From Myxococcus stipitatus (GTDB lineage Bacteria > Myxococcota > Myxococcia > Myxococcales > Myxococcaceae): a DNA stretch of 64,000 nt. Below, piece after piece: positions 1 through 8,342 of this stretch. The DNA lies in contig NZ_CP147913.1 of NCBI RefSeq assembly GCF_037414475.1, positions 6,632,001-6,696,000 of the forward strand, read 5' to 3'. Below the pieces are notes generated by a model. It saw only the letters and a list, made by a program, of their open reading frames with translations. It did no database searches and was not told where the DNA came from. Position 1 is the first letter of the stretch. Each line of letters opens with the position of its first letter. Made by a program: the position numbers and the translations under genes.

Positions 1-167
1 TTGCCGGCACCGTTCGGACCGAGCAGGCCGTAGATCTGCCCGGTACCTATCTCGAGGTCCAGCCCCTGGAGGGCGCGAACCGTGCGGTTGAACCAGAAGC
101 CTACTTTGTAGGTCTTCGAGAGGCCTCGGACCTGGATGGGCGGAGCGTCAGGGCTGGGATGAGTCAT
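1..167 (-). CDS. pilH: PilH, ABC transporter ATP-binding protein (5' part only)
   Basis: Only the first 55 codons are present; the gene runs off the left edge. The translation has an ABC ATPase N-terminus with an aromatic A-loop region (LSKTYKVGFW) and ends at the Walker A motif GPNGAG. The ATG overlaps the stop codon of the upstream gene as ATGA, which indicates translational coupling. In Myxococcus xanthus an ABC transporter ATPase, PilH, lies beside pilG and pilA and is needed for pilus assembly; that context supports the name. Its membrane partner PilI would be expected beyond the edge. The ABC ATPase call is firm; the name PilH rests on position. Confidence 0.85.
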   Translation of the reverse strand, partial: MTHPSPDAPPIQVRGLSKTYKVGFWFNRTVRALQGLDLEIGTGQIYGLLGPNGAG

Positions 168-1072
168 GGTGCGTTCTTCGAGTCCATGGGCTTGGGCACG
201 AGGCGTTCCCCGTCCGCAGTCGTCTCGTTGTAGATGATCTCCAGTCGGAACCGGGATGCCGAGGAATAGGCGCGGCCGTCCTGTCCGAGGAAGAGCTGTC
301 CTCCCAAGGGGTCGGCGGGAAGCTCTCTCAGGTCCCCGGCGGCGACGACGGCTTCGAGGGTGGCTGGTGGCTCTCCTGCTCGTGCCTTGTACTTCTGGAT
401 GGCTTTGTCGACCTCCTGGAGTACCTGTTCCTGGAGGATTTCATTCACGCGGCGCTCGTAGTAGGCGCGCGTCTCCTCGTCCTCGGCGCCATCGCGCATC
501 ATCTGCGCCAGGCCCAAACTGGTGTCGAAGTCCCCGGCTTGGGCATAGAGCCGGGTTGCCAGCCCCGAGTACCATTCGGGGGCACCAGGCTCTCGCGAGA
601 GTTCCTCGATGATGGCGGCGGCCTCACGGTAACGACGCTCAAAGAAGATGAGGTTGTAGGCCAACTGGAAGTGGATGCGCTTGTCTTCGGGCGTATTGAC
701 CAAGCCCTTGCGAAGGATTCGCGAAGACAACTCGACGTTCGCATACTCCTCGCGTCTGAGTTGGATGGGGATGGTAATCCCCGCGAAGGAGTAGACCTTC
801 GAGAAGCGAGGGTCGAGGTCCGTGGTGAGGTCCGCGTAGTAATAGATGTCGCGGTAATCGGACAGGCTTCTGGCGGCTCCGACCCGGTTGATGGTCATCA
901 CCCAGAAGTAATCGGTGACCAGTCCAAGCTGGGCCTTGAACAACGCCCTGAGGAAGCCGGCGCGGGGCAGGATGGGGCGGTCACCCGAGTGAGGCGGGGG
1001 AAGGGGCCGGCTCGAGAAGAAAACGACCAGGGCCAATCCAGCAGCCAGGAACAAAGTTGGCAGCTTGCGCAT
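164..1072 (-). CDS. pilG: PilG-like pilus biogenesis protein
   Basis: A 302-residue protein with one N-terminal membrane segment (about residues 5-22) followed by a mostly helical region that looks like weak TPR repeats (around residues 90-220). No enzymatic motif is visible. It sits between pilA and the pilH ATPase gene, where M. xanthus has pilG, a gene of unknown biochemical role needed for pili; the name is by position. An upstream start at 1144 is open, but the ATG at 1072 is preferred: AGGA lies five bases before it, MRKLPTLFLAAGLAL makes a good membrane anchor, and a terminator hairpin occupies 1094-1125, between the two possible starts. The stop overlaps the pilH start. Confidence 0.7.
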   Translation of the reverse strand: MRKLPTLFLAAGLALVVFFSSRPLPPPHSGDRPILPRAGFLRALFKAQLGLVTDYFWVMTINRVGAARSLSDYRDIYYYADLTTDLDPRFSKVYSFAGITIPIQLRREEYANVELSSRILRKGLVNTPEDKRIHFQLAYNLIFFERRYREAAAIIEELSREPGAPEWYSGLATRLYAQAGDFDTSLGLAQMMRDGAEDEETRAYYERRVNEILQEQVLQEVDKAIQKYKARAGEPPATLEAVVAAGDLRELPADPLGGQLFLGQDGRAYSSASRFRLEIIYNETTADGERLVPKPMDSKNAP

Positions 1073-1093
1073 CACGTTCCTAAAAGAAGAAGC

Positions 1094-1125
1094 ACGGGAC
1101 ACCCGAAGAAGCTCGGGTGTCCCGT
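1094..1125 (-). terminator. Hairpin terminator between pilA and pilG
   Basis: A perfect 13-bp stem (1094-1106 with 1113-1125, six-base loop) is followed on the minus strand by a pyrimidine-rich tract, CTTCTTCTTTT, at 1080-1090. It lies about 50 bases after the pilA stop and just before pilG. It probably ends most pilA transcripts so that the pilin is made in excess over PilG and PilH, which would then depend on readthrough. Confidence 0.85.
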
Positions 1126-1177
1126 AGATACTACGCGACGTCATGTCGAAGTGGCGGACGGCGTCGCGGCAATCTGA

Positions 1178-1768
1178 TTACGGGCAGCTCACGTCGTTGT
1201 AGGCGTTGCCCGGCTCGCCGCCGCTCACCTGACCCGGCGGGTCGATGCCGCAGGTGTTTTCGAGATCAGTGGGCGGGGTCGCGACCGAGGTGATGCCCCA
1301 CGTGTCAGCGTTGATGTCGTTGTCGACGTTGCCGATCGCCGTCGCGTTGAAGTTACAGTTCGGGCAGCCCGCGGTGACGCCAGCGACCAAGGCGGGATCG
1401 CCCGTCGGAACCTGCGTGAAACGCGCCGAGTCCTGGCCGATGCAGCCGTCCGCGTAGGTGCGTCCGGCGACAGTCTGCGCCGAAGGGACGCAGGCAGCGT
1501 CGATGGCGTACGTGTATCGGTTGCCCGGCTCCGGATCAAAGCCGACGACCTTGAAGTCGGTGACGTACTTGTCCTTCTCGCCGAAGTACGCCTTCTGGGC
1601 CGTGAAGATGGCCTTCAGGTTGGTCTTCGCCTCGGACTGCTTGGACTTGGCCTGGAAGCGAATGAAGTTCGGGATGGCGATGGCCGCCAGGATGCCGATG
1701 ATCGCGACCACGATCATCAACTCGATGAGGGTGAAGCCACCCTTCTTCTTCAGCAGACGATTCAGCAT
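1178..1768 (-). CDS. pilA: PilA, major type IV pilin
   Basis: The 196-residue prepilin is the structural subunit of type IV pili. It has a short basic leader, then the class III cleavage site KKKGG^FTLIELM with Phe as first mature residue and the conserved Glu at mature position 5. The hydrophobic helix VVAIIGILAAIAIPNF drives assembly. Downstream come the myxobacterial features FIRFQAKSKQSEAKTNLKAI, several cysteines (ACVP, DGCIG, GCPNC, ENTCG) and a C-terminal NDVSC. The frame is open upstream to 1918, but only the ATG at 1768 gives a normal leader, with GGAG about ten bases before it. PilD, encoded divergently, would process it. Expression probably depends on the sigma-54 promoter at 1823-1838 and the PilS/PilR system. 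Confidence 0.97.
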   Translation of the reverse strand: MLNRLLKKKGGFTLIELMIVVAIIGILAAIAIPNFIRFQAKSKQSEAKTNLKAIFTAQKAYFGEKDKYVTDFKVVGFDPEPGNRYTYAIDAACVPSAQTVAGRTYADGCIGQDSARFTQVPTGDPALVAGVTAGCPNCNFNATAIGNVDNDINADTWGITSVATPPTDLENTCGIDPPGQVSGGEPGNAYNDVSCP

Positions 1769-1822
1769 GTCGGGAGTGCTCCGCAGGTGCAGGAGGGGGG
1801 TTGAACGACAGCCCGGAGTCAT

Positions 1823-1838
1823 AGCACGAACGGTGCCA
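1823..1838 (-). promoter_or_regulatory. Sigma-54 promoter of pilA
   Basis: On the minus strand the sequence TGGCACCGTTCGTGCT has the -24 GG and -12 GC separated by exactly ten bases, a near-perfect sigma-54 element. Transcription would start near 1812, giving a leader of about 45 bases before the pilA ATG at 1768. M. xanthus pilA is known to use sigma-54 with PilR as activator, which fits. Confidence 0.9.
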
Positions 1839-1985
1839 TGCCCAACAATTGGCCCAACCCGGTGAATTCCCAAGTGGAGGCGTCGGGTCCCTCGCTCGGC
1901 TGTTCCCCGGGCTGCCAAAATTTGTCACCACGGCTGACGGATTTCGTCGATCCACGGGCTGTCCTCTCCAGCCCGCGACGCTAGG

Positions 1986-3074
1986 ATGCCGGGCTCCGTG
2001 ACGGATTCCTCCCTCGTGCCGACCTGGGCCGGGCCTGTCTTCACCGCCTTCCTCCTGGTCCTCGGCCTCTGCATCGGCAGCTTCCTCAACGTCGTCATCG
2101 CTCGCGTTCCCGAAGGACTGAGCATCGTCCGACCAGGCTCTCGTTGCCCCAAGTGTGGGCACGTCCTCTCCTGGTACGAGAACCTTCCTGTTCTTTCGTG
2201 GCTCGCGCTGCGGGGCCGGTGTCGTGGGTGCCGCGCGCCCATCTCCGTGCGCTATGTGCTGGTGGAGCTGCTCACCGGGTTGCTCTTCCTCGCGTGTCTG
2301 CAGCGCTTCGGCTGGACGTACGAGCTGTTGCCCGCGTTGGTGCTCGTGTCGCTGTTGATTCCGCTCACGTTCATCGACCTGGCGCACTGGATACTGCCGT
2401 TCTCGCTCACCATCCCCGGCATCGCCGCGGGGTTGTTGCTGGCGGTGCCGAATGGCGCGGACGCCGTGGTGGACGCGACGCTGGGCGCGGTCATCGGGTT
2501 CCTCGCGTTCCGCTTGATGGAGTACCTGGGGTGGAAGGCGTTCCGGAAGGAGGCGCTGGGTGGAGGCGACAAGTTCCTCGTCGCGTTGCTCGGCGCGTTT
2601 CTCTCGTGGCGCGCGCTTCTCGGCATCCTCTTCTTGTCGTCGCTGCAAGGCGCGGTGGTGGGGCTCGCGATGATGGGACTCACGGGACGCGCGGGCCCGT
2701 CGGCTCCACCCGATGCGACGGAGCCCACGGTTCCCGAAGGGACCTCCCCGCCGGCCTCTTCTGATGCGGGGGCTGCACCGCCCGCGGACGCGGCGGAGCC
2801 TCCCGAACCTACGATGACCTGGGAGTTCACCCGTCCGGGACTGCCGCTCTGGAAGCGGCTCGTGCTGGTGCCTTGGTGTCTGCTGTTCCAGCCCATCCCC
2901 GATGCGCCGCTCGATGAAGAGACGGGCGAGGAGGAGGAGTGGGTGCCTGGGCCGACCAACATTCCCTTCGGTCCGTGGTTGGCGCTGGCGGGCCTCGAGG
3001 TGATGTTGCTGGGGCCGTGGATGGCGCGGGTGCTGCCGATGGATGTCGCGATGCTGATGGGGGGCTCGCGGTGA
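1986..3074 (+). CDS. pilD: PilD, prepilin peptidase / N-methyltransferase
   Basis: A 362-residue polytopic membrane enzyme that cleaves the pilin leader and N-methylates the new Phe. The cytoplasmic N-domain carries the zinc pairs CPKC and CRGC. The aspartyl-protease residues are in TFIDLAHWILP and in GGGDKF, which matches GxGD. Between the last typical membrane segments there is a long Pro/Ala/acid-rich stretch of about 90 residues (roughly 235-325), longer than in the usual 270-290-residue enzymes. The start is uncertain: ATG 1986 has a poor ribosome site, and GTG 1998 four codons later is possible. It is transcribed divergently from pilA and is followed 16 bases later by pilS2. Confidence 0.95.
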   Translation: MPGSVTDSSLVPTWAGPVFTAFLLVLGLCIGSFLNVVIARVPEGLSIVRPGSRCPKCGHVLSWYENLPVLSWLALRGRCRGCRAPISVRYVLVELLTGLLFLACLQRFGWTYELLPALVLVSLLIPLTFIDLAHWILPFSLTIPGIAAGLLLAVPNGADAVVDATLGAVIGFLAFRLMEYLGWKAFRKEALGGGDKFLVALLGAFLSWRALLGILFLSSLQGAVVGLAMMGLTGRAGPSAPPDATEPTVPEGTSPPASSDAGAAPPADAAEPPEPTMTWEFTRPGLPLWKRLVLVPWCLLFQPIPDAPLDEETGEEEEWVPGPTNIPFGPWLALAGLEVMLLGPWMARVLPMDVAMLMGGSR

Positions 3075-3090
3075 AGCGCGGGGACGCGCG

Positions 3091-4245
3091 ATGAAGTGGC
3101 GCATCGCCAGTGTGGCGTTCCTGCTGGGCTCGCTCTGCACGGGACTCTCCTGGCTGTCGCTTCAGCCCGTCCTCATCCGGTTGTTGGAACTGGGACGTCG
3201 CGTGGCCTCCCCGGGCTCGCCCGATGCGGAGGTGCTGGCGCAGGTGCGAGGCTTCCTGCCGCTCGCGCTGGGGTTGGACCTGGTCGCGCTCACCTTGTTG
3301 TCCTACGCGGTGCTGTACCTGACGGTGGGGAGGCCGCTGCGCTCCGCGGAGAACATGGTGGAGCAGTTGGGGCGGCTGGAGCTGGACCCTCACCTGACGC
3401 CGACTCCAGGCGGTCCGCTGATGTCCCGGATGCAGCGCGCGTTGCAGCGGTTGGCGGCGGCGCTGCGCGAGGAGCAGGCGCTCACCCGCTCCCAGGTCGA
3501 ATCACTGCGTGATGCCAACACCCGGCTCGCCAGAGCGCAGACGGAGCTCGTCGCCTCGGAGCGGCTCGCCACGGTGGGACGGCTTGCGGCCGGAGTCGCG
3601 CACGAGGTGGGCAATCCCCTCGCGGGCATCCTGGGCTACCTCTCGTTGGTGCGGATGAAGTCGCCGACGCCCGAGCAGAAGGACTACCTCGAGCGCATCG
3701 ACCAGGAAGTGCAGCGCATCGACCGCATCGTCCGAGGCCTGTTGGACCTGGGGCGCCCGGAGACCGCGTCGCCGGGGCCGGTGGATGTGGGCTCGGTGGT
3801 GGAGACCTGTGTCCGGTTGGTTCGCGCCGCGCCGGAGTTGGCGGGTGTGACGGTGGACCTGGCACTCGAGCCCGGAGTGGTGGCTCGGGCGGAGGCGGGG
3901 CCATTGTCACAGGTCCTCATCAACCTGCTGCTCAACGCGGCGCAAGCCATGGGAGGGCAGGGGAGCGTGAGGGTCGTCACGAGACACGAGGGCGGCGAGG
4001 CTCTGGTTGTCGTGAGGGACCAGGGGCCTGGCATTCCACCCGAGGTGATGCCCCGGCTGTTTGAGCCGTTCTTCACCACGAAGGGACGTCAGGGCACGGG
4101 CCTGGGGCTCGCGGTGTCGCTGCGGCTGGTCCAGGTGATGGGCGGACGCCTGGGCGCGGAGAACCTTCCCGAGGGGGGCGCGTGCTTTACCGTGTCCTTG
4201 CCCTTGGTGGGCATGGCCGCGGGCGGCGTCACCGCGCGGTCATAA
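3091..4245 (+). CDS. pilS2: PilS2, membrane sensor histidine kinase
   Basis: The 384-residue kinase has two membrane segments (about residues 5-30 and 55-78) around a small periplasmic loop, then a linker, a dimerisation helix with the phospho-acceptor His171 in GVAHEVGNPL, and an ATPase domain: N box around Asn282, G1 DQGPGIP at 310-316, F box LFEPFFTTK and G2 GTGLGL at 335-340. It lies between pilD and an NtrC-type regulator, so it is the second PilS/PilR pair of the pil locus (M. xanthus pilS2/pilR2 by position). Its signal cannot be told from sequence. Confidence 0.88.
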   Translation: MKWRIASVAFLLGSLCTGLSWLSLQPVLIRLLELGRRVASPGSPDAEVLAQVRGFLPLALGLDLVALTLLSYAVLYLTVGRPLRSAENMVEQLGRLELDPHLTPTPGGPLMSRMQRALQRLAAALREEQALTRSQVESLRDANTRLARAQTELVASERLATVGRLAAGVAHEVGNPLAGILGYLSLVRMKSPTPEQKDYLERIDQEVQRIDRIVRGLLDLGRPETASPGPVDVGSVVETCVRLVRAAPELAGVTVDLALEPGVVARAEAGPLSQVLINLLLNAAQAMGGQGSVRVVTRHEGGEALVVVRDQGPGIPPEVMPRLFEPFFTTKGRQGTGLGLAVSLRLVQVMGGRLGAENLPEGGACFTVSLPLVGMAAGGVTARS

Positions 4246-4294
4246 GCTATGCCCCCCGCTGGGTCTGGGGGATGATGACCTTGGAAGGCCCCTC

Positions 4295-5713
4295 ATGTCC
4301 CTGTTCCGCTCCATCCTCGTCGCCGACGACGAGCCCTCCATCCGGCACATCCTCACGTTGGTCCTCACCGACAAGGGCTACGACGTGCGCGCCGTCGCGG
4401 ATGGAGACGAGGCAATGCGGGAGCTCGCGGCGCGCGACTACGACGTCCTGCTGAGCGACGTGCGCATGCCGCGCAAGGACGGCCTCGCGTTGTTGCGCGA
4501 GGCGCGCGAGGCCCACCCGGACCTCACCGTGGTGGTGATGAGCGCCTACGGCTCGCAGGAGCAGGCGCTGGAGGCAGTCTCCGCGGGGGCCTACGACTAC
4601 GTCCAGAAGCCCTTCAAGCCCGAGGAGATTGTCTTCGCGCTGCGCAAGGCCGAGGAGCGCGAGCGGCTCCTGCGGGAGAACCGGCGCCTCAAGCAAGGTG
4701 GTGCGCCCGTTGTTCCCCAGGGACACATCCTGGGCGAAAGCGCGGCGCTCCAGGCGGTGCTCCGGCAGGTGGCGCGTCTGGCACCGGTGGACACCACCGT
4801 GCTCATCAGTGGAGAGAGCGGCACGGGCAAGGAGCTCATCGCCCGGGAACTTCATACCCGCAGCCCTCGAGCGCCGCTCCCGTTCGTCGCCGTCAACTGC
4901 GGCGCCATTCCCGGCGGACTGTTGGAGAGCGAGTTGTTCGGTCATGCCAAGGGCGCCTTCACCGATGCTCGCACCGCCAAGCGAGGGCTCTTCTCGGAAG
5001 CCGACGGAGGCACGCTCTTCCTCGATGAAGTGGGGGAGTTGCCGCTCCCCGCGCAGGTGAAGCTCCTGCGTGTGCTGCAGGAGGGGGAGATCCGACCGGT
5101 GGGGGAGAGCCGGGTGGAGAAGGTGGACGTGCGCGTGGTGGCGGCCACGCTGCGGGACCTGGGCAAGCTGGTGGAGAAGGGCGAGTTTCGCGAGGACCTC
5201 TACTACCGCCTCAACGTGGTGAACGTGAGGGTGCCGCCGCTGAGGGAGCGCCGCGAGGACGTCCCGCTCCTGGCGAAGGCCTTCATCCAGCGCTTCAACC
5301 GCGAGCTCAACCGCGAGACACCCGTGGAGGGTGTGTCACCCGAAGCCGAGGCGCTGATGGCCTCCTATGCATGGCCGGGCAACGTGCGCGAGTTGGAGAA
5401 CGCGATGGAGCGGGCCGTGCTCCTGGCGGATGGCCCGCACATCCTCCCGGCCAACCTGCCCGAAAGGCTGTGGGCCGCGCCCTCACCCACGCCGTCTGCG
5501 GCATGGAGCAACGACGTGCCACAGGTCGGTAGCGACCTGTCTCTCAAGCGGGCCATTCGCGACCTGGAGGAGTCCTACATCCGCGCGGCCCTCCGTCGGA
5601 CGAAGGGGAACCGCACTCGGGCGGCCGAGGTCCTGGACATCAGTCACCGGGCGCTGCTCTACAAGATCAAGGAGTACGGCATCGACCCGGACGCGGAGGC
5701 CGACCGGGGATGA
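4295..5713 (+). CDS. pilR2: PilR2, sigma-54-dependent response regulator
   Basis: A 472-residue NtrC-family regulator. The receiver domain has the acidic pair Asp11-Asp12, phospho-acceptor Asp55 (LLSDVRMP), Ser83 and Lys105. The AAA+ domain has Walker A GESGTGKE (173-180) and Walker B LFLDE (241-245). The loop that contacts sigma-54, normally GAFTGA, reads GAFTDA at 220-225. The C-terminus has a Fis-type helix-turn-helix (about 445-465: TRAAEVLDISHRALLYKI). GGAAGG lies six bases before the ATG. It should be phosphorylated by PilS2. Whether it activates a sigma-54 promoter in the usual way is doubtful because of the altered loop. Confidence 0.9.
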   Translation: MSLFRSILVADDEPSIRHILTLVLTDKGYDVRAVADGDEAMRELAARDYDVLLSDVRMPRKDGLALLREAREAHPDLTVVVMSAYGSQEQALEAVSAGAYDYVQKPFKPEEIVFALRKAEERERLLRENRRLKQGGAPVVPQGHILGESAALQAVLRQVARLAPVDTTVLISGESGTGKELIARELHTRSPRAPLPFVAVNCGAIPGGLLESELFGHAKGAFTDARTAKRGLFSEADGGTLFLDEVGELPLPAQVKLLRVLQEGEIRPVGESRVEKVDVRVVAATLRDLGKLVEKGEFREDLYYRLNVVNVRVPPLRERREDVPLLAKAFIQRFNRELNRETPVEGVSPEAEALMASYAWPGNVRELENAMERAVLLADGPHILPANLPERLWAAPSPTPSAAWSNDVPQVGSDLSLKRAIRDLEESYIRAALRRTKGNRTRAAEVLDISHRALLYKIKEYGIDPDAEADRG

Positions 5714-5728
5714 CGTGGAAGATTCTAC

Positions 5729-5758
5729 GGCCCCGATTGACGGAATGCGTCCGGGGCC
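5729..5758 (+). terminator. Hairpin after pilR2
   Basis: GGCCCCG (5729-5735) pairs with CGGGGCC (5752-5758), and inside it GACG (5739-5742) pairs with CGTC (5748-5751), giving about 11 bp with a three-base bulge. It begins 16 bases after the pilR2 stop. No T-tract follows, so it may be a factor-assisted terminator or an RNA-stabilising structure. It separates the regulator from pilM. Confidence 0.5.
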
Positions 5759-5909
5759 GGAAAATCGGGCTTCCGCGACCGTGGTGGGGGGCCTGGCGCA
5801 GCAGATATCGCAGGGGTCCCGACCGGGCGGCGAGCAGGCGGGCTTCGGGCACTTTTTAGGAGGGGTTGACGGCCAGTGCTACGCTGGCTGCCTCTCGACG
5901 GAGTCAAGC

Positions 5910-6992
5910 ATGGCGAAGGGCAAACTGGCACTCGGTCTGGACATCGGATCGACCTCCATCAAGATGATCCTCCTCAAGGAGCAGCGCAAGCGTGGCGAAG
6001 TGGGCTTCGCGTTGCAGAGCTTCGGGATGAAGCCGCTGCCTCCTGAGGCCATCGTCGACGGCGCCTTGATGAACTCCACGGCCATCGTCCAGGCCGTGCA
6101 GGAGCTGATGTCCGAGCTGAAGGTGAAGGGCAAGGACGTCGCCATCGGCGTGTCCGGCCACTCGGTCATCATCAAGAAGATTCAGATGCCGCGAATGTCC
6201 CAGGAGGAGCTCGAGGAGAGCATCCAGTGGGAGGCCGAGCAGTACATCCCCTTCGACGTGAAGGACGTGAACATCGACACGCAGATCCTCGACGGGGGCG
6301 GCAACGACGCCACCGGGCAGATGGATGTTCTGTTGGTGGCGGCCAAGAAGGACATGATCAACGACTACACCACCGTGGTCTCCGAGGCGGGCCTCGCTCC
6401 GGTGGTGGTGGACGTGGACGCCTTCGCCGTCCAGAACATGTTCTCTGTCAACTACGACCTGCCGGAGAAGGAGACCGTCGTCCTCATCAACGCGGGCGCG
6501 TCGGTGGTGAACATCAACATCATCGCCAACGGCGTGACGGTCTTCACCCGTGACGTCACCATCGGTGGCAACCAGTTCACCGAAGAAATCCAGAAGCAGC
6601 TCAACGTCTCCTACGAGGAGGCGGAGGCGCTGAAGATCGGCGGCAACCGCGCGGACGCGGACGCCGTCGTTCCCCAGGAAGTCGAGCGCGTGCTCTCCAG
6701 CGTCGCCGAGCAGGTGGCGGGCGAAATCCAGCGCTCCTTGGACTTCTACGCCGGTACGGCGGCGGACTCGAACTTCACCAAGGTCTACCTGTCGGGTGGC
6801 ACGGCGAAGATTCCCGCGCTGTTCAAGACCATCGAGGCGCGCACGGGCGTGCCGGTCGAGATTCTCAATCCGTTCCGCAAGATTGACGTGGACAACCGCA
6901 AGTTCGACCCCGCGTTCATCATGGACGTGGCGCCCATGGCCGCGGTGGCCGTGGGATTGGCGCTGAGGCGTCCGGGCGACAAGCTGGCCTGA
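5910..6992 (+). CDS. pilM: PilM, actin-like cytoplasmic pilus assembly protein
   Basis: The 360-residue PilM is an FtsA/actin-fold ATP-binding protein that forms a cytoplasmic ring and binds the PilN tail. It has the phosphate-1 motif ALGLDIGSTSIK at the N-terminus, the EEL..SIQWEAEQYIPF signature of PilM near residue 95, and the ALINAG-type second phosphate loop (VVLINAGASVV) and adenosine motif (VYLSGGTAKIP). The frame is open far upstream, but the ATG at 5910 has GGAG eight bases before it and gives the family length. It is the first gene of pilMNOPQ; pilN follows after 28 bases. Confidence 0.96.
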   Translation: MAKGKLALGLDIGSTSIKMILLKEQRKRGEVGFALQSFGMKPLPPEAIVDGALMNSTAIVQAVQELMSELKVKGKDVAIGVSGHSVIIKKIQMPRMSQEELEESIQWEAEQYIPFDVKDVNIDTQILDGGGNDATGQMDVLLVAAKKDMINDYTTVVSEAGLAPVVVDVDAFAVQNMFSVNYDLPEKETVVLINAGASVVNINIIANGVTVFTRDVTIGGNQFTEEIQKQLNVSYEEAEALKIGGNRADADAVVPQEVERVLSSVAEQVAGEIQRSLDFYAGTAADSNFTKVYLSGGTAKIPALFKTIEARTGVPVEILNPFRKIDVDNRKFDPAFIMDVAPMAAVAVGLALRRPGDKLA

Positions 6993-7020
6993 GACCGTCC
7001 ACTTCTTGGAGACGACGCAC

Positions 7021-7704
7021 ATGATGATTCGCATCAACCTGCTTCCCGTCCGGAAGACGCAGACCAAGAAGAAGGGTCAGACGACTCTCGTCCTCTTCGG
7101 TGTGCTGCTGCTGGGCGCCGCCGTGGGCAACTACTTCTGGTACGACGACAGGGAGTCCGAGTACCAGCTCAACGCGCAGGCTATTGCCCAGACAAAAGCG
7201 ACGATCGCCGGGTTGGAGAAGACCATCGGCGAGGTGAAGAACATCAACGCCCGCAAGCTCGAGGTCGAGAAGAAGCTCGCGGTGCTCGACTCGCTTCGCA
7301 AGGGGCGAAATGGTCCGGTCCGCATGATGGACGCGCTGGCCTCCGCCACCCCCAAGAAGGTCTGGGTGAAGGGCTTCGTCGAGTCCAGCAACGCGGTCTC
7401 CATCGATGGCTCGGCGGTGAGTCACGACGAGGTCGCGGAGTTCATGCGCGGCCTGAACGGCGTGGTGTGGACGCCCAAGGGCATGGGGCGCTTGGTGGAT
7501 CATCGCCGGGAGTCGAAGACGTCCCGCGTGGAGTTGCTGACGGCGGAGGCCACGGTCGAGGAGTTCCCGTCCGTGCAGGTCACTCCGTTCTTCACCAACA
7601 TCGACCTGACCAGCGCGGTCCAGACGAAGTCGACGAGCGGCTCGGCAACCGGGCCCGCCCTGGTCGACTTCAAGATCACCCTCAACGCGAACTACGCCAT
7701 CTGA
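7021..7704 (+). CDS. pilN: PilN, inner-membrane alignment protein
   Basis: The 227-residue protein begins MMIRINLLPVR; INLLP near the N-terminus is the conserved segment with which PilN docks onto PilM. A single membrane helix follows (about residues 20-40), then a periplasmic coiled coil (about 45-95) and a ferredoxin-like C-terminal domain that pairs with PilO. An ATG-less extension to 7006 is open, but TGGAG lies nine bases before ATG 7021. Spacing to pilO is only 13 bases, which supports one transcript from pilM through pilQ. Confidence 0.95.
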   Translation: MMIRINLLPVRKTQTKKKGQTTLVLFGVLLLGAAVGNYFWYDDRESEYQLNAQAIAQTKATIAGLEKTIGEVKNINARKLEVEKKLAVLDSLRKGRNGPVRMMDALASATPKKVWVKGFVESSNAVSIDGSAVSHDEVAEFMRGLNGVVWTPKGMGRLVDHRRESKTSRVELLTAEATVEEFPSVQVTPFFTNIDLTSAVQTKSTSGSATGPALVDFKITLNANYAI

Positions 7705-7717
7705 CCGAGGCCACGTC

Positions 7718-8299
7718 ATGGACAAATACCTGGACCAATTCGCCAAGGCTTCCCCGGGCGCCAAGTTCGGTGGCTTGGCTGTGGTCATCGCCCTGATGAC
7801 CGTCGCCAACTTCTTCCTCGTCATCCAGCCGACAGAGGATCGGATTCGCATCCAGGTCGGCCAGCGGCGCCAACTGGACCTGGACCTGGCCGAGAAGAGC
7901 GCCATCGCCCAGAACCTCAACGAGCGGCGGCGCGAGATGGATGTGCTGGAGCAGAAGCTCGCCGAGGCACTCACAGAGCTGCCCGAGCGCAAGGACATCG
8001 AGGAGTTGCTCGCGCAGATCAACGATATCGGCAAGAAGAGCGGCCTGGAGATCTCCCTCGTTCAGCCCGACCGCGAGTACGTCGGAGGGGGCGAGTTCTT
8101 CGCGCGCATCCCCATCCGGATGACGGTCAGCGGCAACTACCATGAGATCGCCATGTTCCTTCAGGAGATGGCGAACATGCGCCGCATCGTGAACGTCAAC
8201 AACGTCAACCTGGGACAGCCGACCCTCAAGAACGAGAAGGTCGTCCTGCAGAGCAGTTTCCTGGCGACGACTTTCCGGTTCGTCGAGACCAAGAAATAG
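7718..8299 (+). CDS. pilO: PilO, inner-membrane alignment protein
   Basis: A 193-residue bitopic protein: short cytoplasmic start, one membrane helix (about residues 18-38), a charged coiled coil (about 40-95) and a periplasmic ferredoxin-like domain ending near the C-terminus (YHEIAMFLQEMANMRRIVNVNNV is typical of PilO). It pairs with PilN and contacts PilP. It lies between pilN and pilP in the canonical order. Confidence 0.95.
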   Translation: MDKYLDQFAKASPGAKFGGLAVVIALMTVANFFLVIQPTEDRIRIQVGQRRQLDLDLAEKSAIAQNLNERRREMDVLEQKLAEALTELPERKDIEELLAQINDIGKKSGLEISLVQPDREYVGGGEFFARIPIRMTVSGNYHEIAMFLQEMANMRRIVNVNNVNLGQPTLKNEKVVLQSSFLATTFRFVETKK

Positions 8300-8342
8300 A
8301 AACTTGATCCGTCCGGAAAGTAGGGCGACAAGGGGATTGAGG

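Noticed and set aside
5802..5822. TGGCGCAGCAGATATCGCA before pilM as a sigma-54 promoter
   Set aside because: The GG to GC spacing is 13, not ten.
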